Shown here one piece after another: positions 1-10,740 of a stretch of 64,000 nucleotides of DNA (position 1 is its first letter; the number at the start of each line of letters is the position of its first letter). The notes beneath the pieces are model-generated. The model saw only the letters and a list, made by a program, of their open reading frames with translations. It had not been told where the DNA came from and searched no databases. The DNA is from Lepidostoma basale (lineage: Eukaryota > Arthropoda > Insecta > Trichoptera > Lepidostomatidae), in NCBI GenBank assembly GCA_022606425.2, contig JAHDVF020000016.1, positions 3,564,501 through 3,628,500 on the forward strand, given 5' to 3'. A program made the position numbers and the translations under genes.

Positions 1-317
1 CAAGCATACGGTCATGAGCTCACGCCCGCTGGGCTAATTATTCCTTAAGCGATGATTTGATTATTTAACGTTAGTTCCCCCCCTCCTATAAAGGACACTG
101 CACTATCTCACTTCTCGACGTGCTCGACTCCACCCCTGTCTAGTCGTAGAATTAGGAGGCGTATAAACAGTCTCGACAATCTCATAATGCATTATTGTTG
201 TTTTAGTGAGTAGTACTTATTTAATCATTTTACAAAACAAACTTTAACCCCACCGACGTCATGTAAAAAATATAAAAGAGTATTATTTTTTTAAGGCTTT
301 TACGCTGTGGCATAATA

Positions 318-354
318 ATATGTATGTATAATTTATGGAAATGATATGTTTCAC
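318..354 (-). repeat. Family B repeat, fragment
   Basis: Short relic of the family B inverted-repeat element: a GGAAATGATATGTTTCACC stretch on the plus strand matches the arm and GAAAC side of the better copies at 25.1 and 49.4 kb. The TTGATAA half is missing. Confidence 0.4.
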
Positions 355-361
355 CTCGCTT

Positions 362-476
362 AAACTAACTATCTAACTAACTAACCATCAAGCCGTCTCT
401 CCAGGGGTAAGCAGAAAGAATGGAGTGCCACACTTGCGGTGTGGCACTCCATCCTTCTCTTTTCGCCCCCGCGAAT
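362..476 (-). mobile_element. LINE-beta internally deleted derivative (5' UTR joined to 3' end)
   Basis: Read on the minus strand, a piece of the LINE-beta 5' UTR (GGGGGCGAAAAGAGAAGG, then ATGGAGTGCCACAC) runs directly into the element's last 60 bases (GTGTGGCACTCC, then GGAGAGACGGC and the TTAGTTAG tail). All coding sequence is missing. The join at 422-450 makes a perfect 12-bp stem, GGAGTGCCACAC against GTGTGGCACTCC. Sister copies lie at 14.3, 18.1 and 48.4 kb. Confidence 0.65.
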
Positions 477-744
477 GACATTGTTTAATATGGAGTCAAT
501 GCTAAAAAATATTTTTTTATTCTATGGTATTTTATGGTGGTAGCAAATTTTATCTTGCTAGAGCATCATCGAAAAATTACCTTATTTGTGATCCCGTGAA
601 GAATGGCATATAATACAACAATTTACAATTATACAACATTTAAGAAACCACATAAGTATCTTACCACACATAACACTTTTCGAAATTATTCAGATTAAGA
701 TGGACAACACACGTACATTTAATGTGTGTGTAAGAGAATAATGC

Positions 745-944
745 CTAGACATTCGGGGGTTAGAAGAATGATTGGAAAACCTAGGCTTAGGTGAGAAAAC
801 GGCGTGATGAAAGATGCGGCACAGCTTTTACAAGTTACAAATAGAAAGACGGCGGCTGAAGACAGGAAGAGTTGGAGAAGAAAGTTAAAGAAGGCTATGA
901 CTCGATTTGGGCTGTAACGCCATTGAAGAAGAAGAAGAAGAAGA
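745..944 (+). pseudogene. RT C-terminal fragment of a LINE, (GAA)n tail
   Basis: The frame from 774 reads GKPRLR, a stop, then KDAAQLLQVTNRKTAAEDR and a run of basic residues to a TAA at 914-916. This is the usual last exposed segment of insect LINE polyproteins (a GRPRLRW..D...DA motif, then an AEDR..WR motif). A (GAA)n tail follows at 925-944. The fragment is 5'-truncated with one internal stop, so it is non-functional. A relative with the same KDAAQ and NWKT motifs is at 50.4 kb on the other strand. Confidence 0.6.
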
Positions 945-1047
945 TTATCGAATGTCACTACACAATTAATTGATATTTTCTGGCAAGACTGTCACAACAT
1001 GTCACTTCTAATTATTTCAAGAAAACGGACGGTTTTTTTAACAATAT
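945..1047. other. AT-rich spacer
   Basis: AT-rich sequence between an RT tail and a family B element; nothing recognised. Confidence 0.4.
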
Positions 1048-1370
1048 TTTGTATTTAATAAGGATAATTAATACGAATGGAAATATCAATTTTCTTAAAG
1101 CTACATTATAATTTATGGGAAGGATATGTTTCACCTTTCTAAAGCATTATCAAATGTGGAATGTCTTGGAAAGATGTAACATTTCATTCTCATAAATTTA
1201 TTTATTTATTTATTGATCATTTACCAAGAACATGGTTTTAATACCTCTCAAATGGGGTTACCCGTTCTAGGGAGGCATTATAAAAAAGATTCTAGATAAA
1301 AAAATAAAGCTTTATTCGTATTAGTTATTTAATATGTTGTTTCATATCATTGTTCAAGAAAAAATAAATA
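1048..1370. repeat. Family B inverted-pair element
   Basis: The left arm contains TTAATACGAATGG and a minus-strand module at 1124-1154 (TTTGATAATGC, loop, GGTGAAACATATC). A second module faces it at 1160-1205 (AATGTCTTGGAAAGATG). The matching outer arm returns at about 1313-1365, ending CATTGTTCAAGAAAAAATAAA. About 100 bp of unrelated sequence, including TTTA repeats, lies between module and right arm. Wobble pairs keep the module hairpin closed despite substitutions. Confidence 0.55.
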
Positions 1371-1854
1371 AATAAATTATGAAATTTTATTTGAATAAAA
1401 AATAATAATAAAATATTTAATATTTGTAACTTCTATAAAAAAAACTGTGAAAGGAATAAAAAGGTATGGTTTTGAATAAAGTAATCGATATCGCCCAGCC
1501 CTTAGCTACCCGATTCCCTTTCAGTACGCTCCCTCACTCCGCTGTCGACCCCCACTGCAGGAGGCAGTAATGCTCACTTAAGCGTTCTGATGAAAAGTAT
1601 TATTTCTTCAGCCCGAATTGATACGTGAATAATGGCCCCCAGAACGGAATATTGAATCGGAATCCAAATTGGAGATTCGGTTTCAATACGAATATGTAAG
1701 AAATTCGCTTTCACGTTAAGCAAAAGCTTGAATTATGTTTTTGATAAACTAAAGGCATTTATACTATGAAACTTCGTAATGATGTTTTTTTATGAATGAA
1801 AAGAGTTCCATATTCGCTTATACTTTGTTCTGTGGATTCGCATTTTAGTATTTT
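1371..1854. other. Non-coding spacer
   Basis: AT-rich, with a slightly more GC-rich stretch near 1495-1570. No motif, ORF or repeat recognised. Confidence 0.4.
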
Positions 1855-2033
1855 TTTTAAAACATTGTGTTTTCACAATACTTTTTGCCACCTTCACAAA
1901 CATATTTTGGACCACACACGCCCTTCCTCGGTGTAGAAAATTTCACTTAAAGGGTTAAAATTTCAACACTGAGGGAAAATGTCTGGCCCAAAACATGTTT
2001 GAGAAGGGTGCAGAAGTGTTCTGAAATAAAATA
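1855..2033. repeat. Family D inverted-pair element
   Basis: Two arms face each other around a 30-bp centre (AAAATTTCACTTAAAGG region). Left arm 1861-1934 and right arm 1967-2025 are diverged inverted copies, for example AACACAATGTT on one strand against TGTTCTGAA on the other. Each inner end carries a module of the form CTGAGG(AA)GGG, spacer, GG(A/C)CCAAAACATG. The better preserved relative is at 33.4-33.65 kb. Confidence 0.55.
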
Positions 2034-2281
2034 AAAATATTCAAAATATGATACATTAGTTTATTTGTACTTCCATTTTTCTTCCTTTTATATTAAATCA
2101 TTAAAACTCATGTTTAATGTTCAACTTTTTAATGAGGTATCATTTTTTTTTTCAATGTTATACTAAGCTATCCCCCGGTTTTGATAGAAATGAAATAAAA
2201 TCGCAAAAGAAAAGAAACTATAAATTGATTAAGCAATTCATAGAACCCGTGATTATCATATATATATATCACTTTTAAGAT
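2034..2281. other. AT-rich spacer
   Basis: Nothing recognised beyond a short (AT)n at about 2260-2270. Confidence 0.4.
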
Positions 2282-2429
2282 GAAATAATTTTTGTAAAGG
2301 GACTCGTCCTCGTGGAAGACCTCCTAAAAGATGGAAGGACAGCTGGGAATCTACCTCACAGGAGGAGTAACTCTCTGGAGAACAGACCACATAGGTCTAC
2401 AATAAGGAAGAAGAAGAAATAATTTTTGT
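2282..2429 (+). mobile_element. 5'-truncated LINE-gamma insertion with 14-bp target-site duplication
   Basis: The insert 2296-2415 reads GTRPRGRPPKRWKDSWES, TSQEE, a stop and LSGEQTT, stop, then a (GAA)n tail. This is the final C-terminal motif of LINE-gamma. It is flanked by identical GAAATAATTTTTGT copies at 2282-2295 and 2416-2429, the signature of target-primed reverse transcription. With only 120 bp of element inserted it was dead on arrival. The intact duplication suggests it is younger than most LINE pieces here. Confidence 0.75.
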
Positions 2430-2925
2430 GCATAATTTATATACGTAAGTGTAAATTTTTATGAAATGGCCATTTGAAATCTTAAGTATAAAAGCATTTT
2501 ATTTTGATGCCGGTAATAAAGTTAACAGCAATAGATAACAATGTTGATGTCAACATTACGTTTCATTACTCAACTCACATCAAGATATTAGTAGATACAA
2601 AATTGGCAATCAAAAGTTATACTTTAAGTTATCATTTAAGAGTAATTACGAAATTATCAAACTTAGTTTGATTCCTACTGATTTCTACCTACTACTATTT
2701 TTATGGCAGAATTTTTTGTTTATTATTTTTGTTAAAAATTTGTTCGTCATCCGATATACGAGTATGTTTGTTTTATAAATAAACATATAATTGACCTATG
2801 TCTTTCTGCATTTTTTTAAATGGTGCAGAATATATTCTAACGTAAATCCAAATTTACTTATACTCTGTTATGAATTTTAAACAACAATATAATGGTTTCA
2901 TTTACTATTGTAATGTTAAAGTATT
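2430..2925. other. AT-rich non-coding stretch
   Basis: No gene or repeat recognised. Confidence 0.4.
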
Positions 2926-2927
2926 TG

Positions 2928-2988
2928 ATAGTCCATTGTTTTGGTCAAAACACTATAATACTTTAATATTATTAATACTATTTCATTT
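2928..2988 (+). repeat. Family A repeat, outer-arm fragment
   Basis: AGTCCATTGTTTTGG, then CAAAACACTATAATAC and TTTAATATT match the outer arm of family A copies at 10.7, 34.7, 51.3 and 58.0 kb. No module is attached here. Confidence 0.5.
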
Positions 2989-3727
2989 AAAACATTGTTA
3001 TTTAAACAATGTATTTATTGAGATCAGATGAATATTATTAAACACTTATTATTATTAAACATTTCATTGCAAGTTTTTATTTTTATTTACACCTGTATCG
3101 TTAAAAAAGGGTTTATAGCAAATTTAGTAAAAAGCTCATTTTGATAGTATTTCTTAATATATATTCAATTATTTTACACATAATAAATTATTGAACATGA
3201 TACGAATACTCACCTAGCAATGCAGTTTTTATTTATTTATTTGAAAATAAATAAATAAAAACTGTATTGTGTTAACTTATTGTGACGTACTACGTAACGT
3301 ACTACCTTGGCATTCATAAAAACGGAGGTTGTGCAGCGGATGTTGGTCACCTAATAGGAGTGGGGTGGCTGAAATGTAGATCTATGACAGGAGTGTTATG
3401 TCATGTGAATATTTAATAATATAAAATGTTTGTAGATTTTTCGGTTTAAGCAAATTTGCTAAACCATGAAATGCAGGGATCAGATCAACGGGTTTACAAG
3501 CAATACCGAAGAACTCTTGTTACTTCTAAACTTCCCGTGGTTCCATGAGTAAACAGATAATCGTGAATGCAGACCTGCTTCTAAAGCAGTATTTTTTTGT
3601 CAAAGATCGCAAGGATATATTTATCTGCGTTACATACCTTCCTCACAGCTTTGATCGTTATTCGGAAGGCTTCTAACGAAGGTGTTAGATCTTATATTTC
3701 CTGTAATAATATTGTGTTTAATACGAT
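2989..3727. other. AT-rich non-coding stretch
   Basis: A TTTATTTATTT...AAATAAATAAA inverted pair lies at about 3225-3260. The part at 3300-3560 is less AT-rich but gives no recognisable protein. Confidence 0.4.
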
Positions 3728-4066
3728 TTGTCTTCTTCTTCTTCTTCTTCTTCTTCTACCTTATTGTAGACCTATGTGGCCTGTTCTCCAGAGAGTTGCT
3801 CCTCCTGTGAGGTAGATTCCCATGTGTCCTTCTATTTTTTAGGAGGTCTTCCGCGAGGACGAGTCCCATGAGGTTGATTATATGGGAGTCTTGTGGAGTC
3901 CATTCTTTGAACCTGACCGAACCAGTCTCTTTTTCGCTGTCTGCTCCATCTTATAATATCCTCAACCTCACATATCTCTCTTATTCTGGCGTTCCTCACG
4001 CGATCCCTCAGTGTCTTGCCTGCTATCATCCTCAGTGTCTTCATTTCGGAAATCCTCAAAATAATA
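3728..4066 (-). pseudogene. LINE-gamma RT C-terminal fragment, (GAA)n tail
   Basis: The minus frame gives EMKTLRMIAGKTLRDRVRN, then EICEVEDIIRWSRQRKRDWF, MDSTRLPY, GTRPRGRPPKK and a stop. The tail is (GAA)n, visible as (TTC)n at 3731-3756. This is the R.....RR..W.GH..RM segment and terminal GRP..RW segment common to LINE RT C-termini. The catalytic RT core is absent. TAATAC(G)ATTT occurs on both sides and may be a target duplication with a 1-base indel. Copies of the family occur at 2.3 and 52.5 kb. Confidence 0.65.
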
Positions 4067-4273
4067 CATTTACATAATAATACTTTTATTTAAAAAAAAT
4101 AGAAATCTTGACTAATAAATCGTAGTTTAAAAAAATAAGTTTAGAAATATGTACACATGTAAATGTTTGACTTCATAATGAATGCGAAAGAAAATGAGCG
4201 AATTATAATAAAAGTTTCAGATAATAAAATGATTCATTCATATTAACATAACGTTTCGTTACATAGTTATTCA

Positions 4274-4380
4274 TCATTGTTCAAGTAGTTTTACATCATT
4301 GTTCAGGTAGTTTTTCATTATTGTTCAGGTAGTTTTACATAATTGTTTAGGCAGTTTTACATCATTGTTCTCTACGTTTT
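4274..4380 (+). repeat. 22-bp tandem repeat derived from the family B terminus
   Basis: Four clear units of TCATTGTTCAGGTAGTTTTACA (4274-4295, 4296-4317, 4318-4339, 4340-4361) and a decayed fifth. The unit resembles the outer end of family B (GTTTTACATCATTGTTCAAG), so the array looks like an amplified element terminus. Confidence 0.7.
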
Positions 4381-5166
4381 AGTTAAAGACATAATAAATA
4401 AGACTAAATAAATTATGACAAATGTTACGAAATACGTTTTTATATAATGAAAATTTTATTTATGAAAAACATGATGAAACGAAAGGGTATGAAATTTTTC
4501 AATTTTTGTATTTAAGTCTTCTTCTTCATGTCAATAGCAAATTCGTATCTCTTCTCTTTTCGTGATTGTGGAAGATAGGAGCTTGTTATTTTTGGGACGC
4601 TTTAATAATACAGTTACGAAATAACTTCACACGTGTAGGAATGACACTTGCCCAGATTTTTTTTATATACCCTCTTGTATTTCAGTAAAAATCTTGCTTC
4701 TAGAGCTTTCGAAAAACTTTTTGGTTGCGTAAATTGAACACGTTCATAAATTAGTTTTGGTATATTTACTGACCCTTTTTGTTTCTATGTAATAATTTTA
4801 TATTCTTAGGTAAGTTTATATATAAAAAAATGCTGAATATTTAAAAAAAAGACCTTCATAATAAGTTTCCCTCGAGTAGCGTTACGTTTACATTTATCAT
4901 TGCTACTAATAAATTGGAGCCTTTGCTTGCTTAAGCTCCTACATAAAAGTCTCAAACTCTGCAACTTTGTAATTAAATGCGAAATTTAATACACGGAGCG
5001 TGCCGGAATACTTACTTTTATGTGCCTTAAGGAATAGACGTCCATTATTCCGGAATTTGTTAAGCATTTTATAACCGTCACATGTTAAGAAAATCATCTT
5101 AAATATTAAACGAGCTATTATACGGCTATTCAAAGTGTTTCATTAATACTTTATTCCATTACATTT
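4381..5166. other. AT-rich non-coding stretch
   Basis: AT-rich; a 64-codon open frame at 4939-5133 (minus) has no recognisable motif and is probably chance. Confidence 0.4.
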
Positions 5167-5600
5167 AATCTTCTTCTTCTTGTACCGTATCAGGTCCCCC
5201 CAATGTTGACGATCACTGCAGCGAAAGTATCTCCGTCCTGCGCTACTAGGAAAAGGTTCTCAACTCTCCTCATTCCTGTCCTATCCCTTATATTCCGTGG
5301 ATAGGATAACTGCCTTCTGTCAACTCCTCGACGTCCCTCTATCTTGCCCGTGATAATCAGCCGAAGGCGGTGGTAATTTTCTCAGCTTAGCTCTTGACCA
5401 AATATGAGATCTTCTTTACTTCACACTCAAAAACTTAACTTAAATTAGTCTGCAATACTGACCTTATCGGTCCACGATATACGGAGCATTATGCGGAATA
5501 TCCACATCTCGAACTCCTTCATCCGATTTATTACATTAACTTTCGAAGACCGAGTTTCACAAACGTATAGCAGTACAGACTTTATGTATATAACAATTAT
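5167..5600 (-). pseudogene. LINE-alpha RT C-terminal fragment, decayed
   Basis: The minus strand carries the LINE-alpha 3' landmarks in order: the region matching TWTLKVNVMNRLEAFE (5520-5580), the RMLRIPW-like segment (5470-5500), the GRRGVGRRQ-like segment (5290-5340), the ATVIANVGGT-like segment (5180-5230) and a short (GAA)n tail at 5169-5180. Many frameshifts and stops are present. The better preserved plus-strand sister is at 6858-7413. Confidence 0.6.
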
Positions 5601-6857
5601 TCATTATTTGTTTGAGTTTCAGGTTTAGATTACCGTTGCAAAAGAAGGTTCTTATTTTATTTAATGCAGTACGGAAAACTTCACTTCTCCATTTTTTTGC
5701 TATATCCAGGTCAATCTCTTTAATTATAACGATATATCTTATATTACATTCAATAATTCCACATTTCTATTCCCATTTGAGACTAATTCTATATCATATC
5801 GAAATGATATTTTTATTTTCAAAATGCTTTTCTTCTTCTTCTCAACGCTACATCCCGGTGCGAAATTTGCCCTCATTCATAACAGTACTCCACTAGATGC
5901 TAGATGCATCTCTCTTCGTTCTTCAATTCTTTCTCTTTTTCTTCAGTCCTCTTCTACGCAGCCCGCCGATTGGTTTTCTTGTTCTTTCTCTTAGTTCTCT
6001 TGACAGTATCTTGATATGCTTGAATGAAAGTAAATATTTTTAATTTTACATTCGAATTTATAATACTTAAAGCGAATTATGTGGATAAGAATAATATTAT
6101 AACGATAAATTTGTGTTTTGATTAAGCAAATTTGAAAAAGAATATTACCATTTAATTGGGTTCATTAAAACACAAATTAAATATAATGGTTAAAATAAAC
6201 AGAAGTTTCAGGACCGGTAGTCCTATCTCCTTACTTGTAGCACTGCCACTTTTGTTACAAGGTAACAAGAAACCTGCAAGAACACCCGATTTGAATAAAG
6301 AATATTTGTACGTAGCCTTACAAAAGTTCTAAGTGTACTTAACTACTGTATTTTCTTTTCATTTTAGTAACAAAATGTGTTATAAAAAATACACGTAAGT
6401 AAATAATACATATTTTTTATTGAAACATGGGTATGCCCTTTTCATAGCCCTGGGAGTTGTGTTTATAGATGCTGTCCTTCTCCAAGAGACATTTAACTAT
6501 CAATTGGTAATTTCAAAATCTTTGAACGCATATTGTCAAACGTCTTGCAATTATTCGTTTTCGTTCGTTCTTATTTTTCTTCTTCCTCAGCCTAGATCTT
6601 CTCACCCTTGAATATAGGTTTCTTTTGAAACGTTTATATTCCTTCTTGTCTCTCGACTTTTCACCCACTATGTTCTACTCGCTCTTAAGACTACGTCGTC
6701 GGCTCAAAAATATATAAAATTGAAAATAGGTATAGACAATATAATATAAGCTCAAAATCTATAAATTTTAGAGATTGGTCCTCTAACGATACTAAAAATC
6801 CTTGAACATAATTGCAATTTTATTTATATCATAATTTAAAATACATATTTATTTTGC
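5601..6857. other. AT-rich non-coding stretch
   Basis: A pyrimidine-rich block with TTCTTCTTC near 5829-5840 and 5930-6000 may be a very decayed LINE 3' end, but I cannot read a family motif. The remainder shows nothing. Confidence 0.35.
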
Positions 6858-7413
6858 AGTAGAACGCCGGACATTGAAATAAAATGCAGAATTGAAGTTG
6901 CACTAGCTGCATTAAATAAAATAAACACATTATTTTGCAATGATAGTCTTAACTTGAAACTCCGACAAAGAATGATTAAATATTATATATGGTCTGTTCT
7001 ACTATATGGCTGCGAAACCTGGACTCTGAAAGTGAATGTTATGAACCGGTTGGAAGCATTCGAGAAGTTGATATACCGCAGAATGCTCCGTATACCGTGG
7101 ACCGAAAGGGTCAGTAATGCAGACGTACTACAGAGAGCTAGAGCCAATAGAGAGCTGTTGTCGAGTGTGAAAATTAGAAATGTTTCATATTTGGGTCATG
7201 TGCTAAGAGCAGAAAAATACCACCTCCTTTAACTGATATTAATGGGTAAAGTGGAGGGACGTCGGGGAGTTGGTAGAAGGTAGCTTCTTTGGCTGCGGAA
7301 CACCAAAGAGTGAACAAGAATAACAAAAGTTCAGAGCCTGTTCCAAGTGACGCCTTTGCTACAGTGATCGCTTACGTTGGGGGGACCTGACACGGCACCG
7401 AAAGAAGAAGAAG
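6858..7413 (+). pseudogene. LINE-alpha RT C-terminal fragment (best copy of the family)
   Basis: One frame is open from about 6861 to 7230 and reads RTPDIEIKCRIEVALAALNK, RQRMIKYYIWSVLLYGCETW, then RLEAFEKLIYRRMLRIPW, RANRELLSSVKIRN and SYLGHVLR. It continues after a frameshift into GKVEGRRGVGRR and ends at GGT, stop, HGTERRRR. This is the thumb and C-terminal part of a LINE RT (the Y.CE.W motif lies just past the palm). The YADD catalytic core is missing, so the piece is a 5'-truncated dead insertion. (GAA)n tail at 7400-7413. Confidence 0.75.
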
Positions 7414-8999
7414 CATCATGAAGCCATTATTATTTAATCTACTAGTAATTATTTTATGAATGCACAGTGAAATGACAGGTCTATATATTTTAACCTCCAC
7501 TCTTTGTGTTAATATTCCACATTTTAATCGTAGGTTACGTAAATTTTAATTCTTTGGCTCTGAAGAGCTTAGTCTCCTTGTCTTTCATTTGATTCGAACA
7601 TTTCGAAAAACATTGTATTTCCAAATGAACAAGTATATTTATTATGTTCTTAAATAAGCAATGGTAAAATCCATTTCATACGAATAACTTTAAATCTTTC
7701 TGCGCAGCATAGATTATATAAAAAAATAATAGTGCTTTTAAAAGATATTATTTATGAACAAGGCAGACTAAATAATCCTACTTTAAATTTAAAAGCTTTT
7801 GAGCGTCTATTTGAATATTGAAGGTCGACGTTTACCTTACAACAAATTAAAAAGCTGAGTACCTTAAAATTAATCAATAGCTAATGACCAATACACCTTT
7901 TCTGTGGTCAAAAAATATGGGCCACCACACATTCTTGACACACTTCTCTCGAATCAATCAATCCTCAACGTTCATTAAACGTTTTATGCAAGCAGTTTAT
8001 TTTTTCCGCCTCAAGTGGCCGACATGAACGATAGATCGTCCCACATTTTCTTCAGTCTTCCTCAAAAGTAAGTATTTTATTCTTTAAGATGTGAAAGCAA
8101 GCTAATATGACGATAACTCTCTAACCTTTGCCCTTTTTAAATATTAGTTTTGCCTCTGCATTCTTCCAGACATCGGGGATCTTTTTTTAATAAAGCATAT
8201 TTTCTTAAACCACTTTATCGCTTACTCGGCTTGAGCTATACAAGAAGGTTTTCTGTTTGACGGGACTTGCTTTCAAAGGAACTTTTACAAAAAGCTCACG
8301 TGGAGGAAAAGCCCTAACCGCTGGCGCCGACTGATTTCCATACAGCTTGAAACTTAAGAAAAGCTGACTTATTGTTATTCAACTAATTAATTTACACTGT
8401 AGCTACCGTTTACACCTTATTTTAACTGTTTTCTGAAATAAATCGTAAAACAATGAATAAACTTTTTTGATTATTAAAAAAAATCATAATAGTCTTTATT
8501 ATTATTTGTTTTCGTTATTCTACGCCATGTTCAATAATCAAATTAATGTTGATTGTATTGTAGGCAAACCCTCACTCAATAACTAATTAATCATAAGGGT
8601 ATGAAAAAAAGAAGGACCACTACACTCTAATATCCTGACATACTTATTAACACAGCACTCGTTGATTGACGTTGATTTTTCTGACTTGGCTGAAATTTAA
8701 AATTTGGTTGTTTTGATCGGACCACATATTCCATGGTCTTCACTTATTTTTTGCTCCAATTACACTTTTACCATACAGTTTCTTCATTTATTCCATTTGC
8801 CATCAATAAACTCTTTTATTATTTTGTTCATATTGCTTTCATTCTTATAACTGATATCTGCACTTGGTACTCAATTATATAAATATTTATGACTTTTTTC
8901 CGAATAAGGAAAAAAATTGGTTTTGGATGTTTTAGGCCCAAATGAATAAAACAATAGCCTATGCATTGTAAAATTAAAACTTTGAAAAATAAGGGACAC
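7414..8999. other. AT-rich non-coding stretch
   Basis: 1.6 kb with no motif-bearing ORF. A less AT-rich patch (8270-8345) is unassigned. Confidence 0.4.
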
Positions 9000-9001
9000 C
9001 C

Positions 9002-9065
9002 TAATATATATATATATATGGAGGTTATATATATATATAAAGAGCAGCAGTTAGAAGAAAGAGCA

Positions 9066-9133
<68 letters not shown>

Positions 9134-9157
9134 GCATATATATATATATATATAGCA

Positions 9158-9230
<73 letters not shown>

Positions 9231-9260
9231 TATATATATTAGTTATATATATATATATAT

Positions 9261-9320
<60 letters not shown>

Positions 9321-9352
9321 CAGCAGCAGCAGTATATATATATATATATATA

Positions 9353-9439
<87 letters not shown>

Positions 9440-9452
9440 ATATATATATACA
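9002..9452. repeat. Compound (TA)n microsatellite with AGCAGC interruptions
   Basis: About 450 bp of almost pure (TA)n interrupted by AGCAGC, AGCAGCAGCAGCAG, TTAGAAGAAAGAGCAGC and single-base slips. It abuts a LINE-beta fragment at 9453. Translations across it (runs of YI) are meaningless. Confidence 0.95.
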
Positions 9453-9606
9453 TCGTTAACATATATTTTATTTACCATTCTTTCTTCATTCATTCTTTCC
9501 ATATGTCCAAACCAACTTAATGATCCTTTGATTACTTTGTTCATAACACCACCATTCGCACCGCATTCACTTCTTATATTTTCATTCGACACTCTATCAT
9601 ACACAG
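9453..9606 (-). pseudogene. LINE-beta RT C-terminal fragment
   Basis: The minus frame reads MYDRVSNENIRSECGANGGV, then [17 protein letters not shown] and YVND before running into the (TA)n tract. This is the family's zinc-free C-terminal segment with the WFGHMERM signature. It lacks the palm and the 3' end. The microsatellite may have grown from, or replaced, the 3' part of the element, since intact relatives continue with GRPRKTWHDQINQ. Confidence 0.7.
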
Positions 9607-9637
9607 AGTATCACACATTCGTCTAAGAGATCTAAAT

Positions 9638-9722
9638 ATATTCAATACGAATTAAAATGTCTCTTTGGATTATTTTATGGGAATTACATATTTCGCCTTT
9701 CTAAGGCAATATCAAATGTCGT
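9638..9722 (-). repeat. Family B repeat, single arm with module
   Basis: The arm ATTCAATACGAATTAAAATG is followed by the module. On the minus strand it reads TTTGATATTGCCTTAGAAAG then GCGAAATATG: TGATA(T), stem GCCTT/AAGGC with AGA loop, GAAA. Only one arm is present. Confidence 0.55.
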
Positions 9723-9737
9723 ATTATTTATTAAATG

Positions 9738-9920
9738 TGGGGTTTTACATTTGTTTCTTCGTATTTCTCGAGTCGTGTCCATCCCGTAAAGCATGTACTA
9801 TGGCTCTCAATGCGCTCTTGTCATCGATCAGTCTCCAGGCTGCAGCTGTTGAGAGGTCAGTCAGTGCGCTGATTTGATCGAACCAGCGGCTTGGTAGCCT
9901 TCCTTGTGTTCACATTCCTT
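9738..9920 (-). pseudogene. LINE RT C-terminal fragment (RW.DQI type)
   Basis: The minus frame is open for about 50 codons and reads GRLPSRWFDQISALTD, then AAAWRLIDDKSALRAIV and GHDSRN. The R(L/P)P.RW.DQI..LTG...AA.R...DR..WR.IV pattern is a terminal segment shared by several insect LINEs. A related but different copy is at 35.7 kb. The upstream RT domain is absent. Confidence 0.6.
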
Positions 9921-10085
9921 AACCCATTATTATGAGCCTCATAAAGTTGTTATGTTTTACATCATTGCTTACATATTTATCAAAAAACTCCTTAATGATT
10001 TTACAAACTTTCAATGAAATGCTTTCCAGTTTTACAGATATCTCTCTTAATTTTATAAACTGTTAAATCATAACACAAAATCATA

Positions 10086-10740
10086 ATCACATGTTTTTTG
10101 CGACAGCTATTTCGTCAACCTATGTTGACAATCTACAATAACATAATCATATTAAATAATAATGAAATAAAACGATGTTTTTTAACTACTTCCACTTTTG
10201 TCTTTATTTAGACAGCGACCGGTTTCGCCAAGCTCGCTGGCATCGACAGACTGGTGACACTATTGTAAACTAAGTCCTTTATATACATACAGATCAGGGG
10301 TGGTAAACATGATTATATACAAAAATAATCTTTAAATATTTATGTAAAATTTTCTGAATTTAAATATTGGTATCACAGGTATTCTTGGAGGTTCGTATTT
10401 AATACAATGGATTTTAAATGTTATTATCGCTTACATATTCGTATATAATGTTTGAAAAAATGGTAATTTTGTTTTTATTATTACTGAATTTAAATATTAT
10501 ATGTTATAGTTCTTCTTAAATATTATATGTTATAGTTCTTGGTCCGTCATATTATTTCATCATATTATTGTAACACCTGATGATGTGGACATAGGTTGAC
10601 GAAACAGCTATCGCGCAAAGTAAAAATAAAATTATAAAACATAAAAAAACGAGTTTTATAATTAACCGTATATAATGTTGAAGTATCATAGTGTTTCGGC
10701 CAAAACAATAGACCGTTTAATCTAAATTTAAATTCAATAT
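10086..10740. repeat. Family A inverted pair (10086-10135 and 10569-10740)
   Basis: The left part is a minus-strand module (CGACAGCTATTTCGTCAACC, then TATGTTGAC). The right part is a plus-strand module at 10577-10612 (CTGATGA, T, hairpin ending GGTTGAC, GAAACAGCTATC) followed by the family tail to GTGTTTCGGCCAAAACAATA at about 10695. The CTGATGA sides face inward. Family E sequence (10160-10270) and unassigned AT-rich DNA lie between them. Confidence 0.6.
10158..10270 (-). repeat. Family E repeat with CCGG-type module
   Basis: The outer arm AATAATGAAATAAAACGATG is followed on the minus strand by CTGTCGA, T, stem GCCAGC...GCTTGGC, GAAACCGGTC, GCTGTC. CCGG takes the place of the CAGCTG or CATG palindrome of families A and B. 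The arm recurs at 43.92 and 52.47 kb. Confidence 0.6.

Noticed and set aside
4274..4380. CRISPR array
   Set aside because: Units are contiguous 22-mers without spacers, and derive from a repeat terminus in a eukaryotic genome.
9025..9604. Long open frames of alternating Y and I residues
   Set aside because: Translation of a (TA)n microsatellite; not a protein. The non-YI end is an RT fragment and is listed as such.
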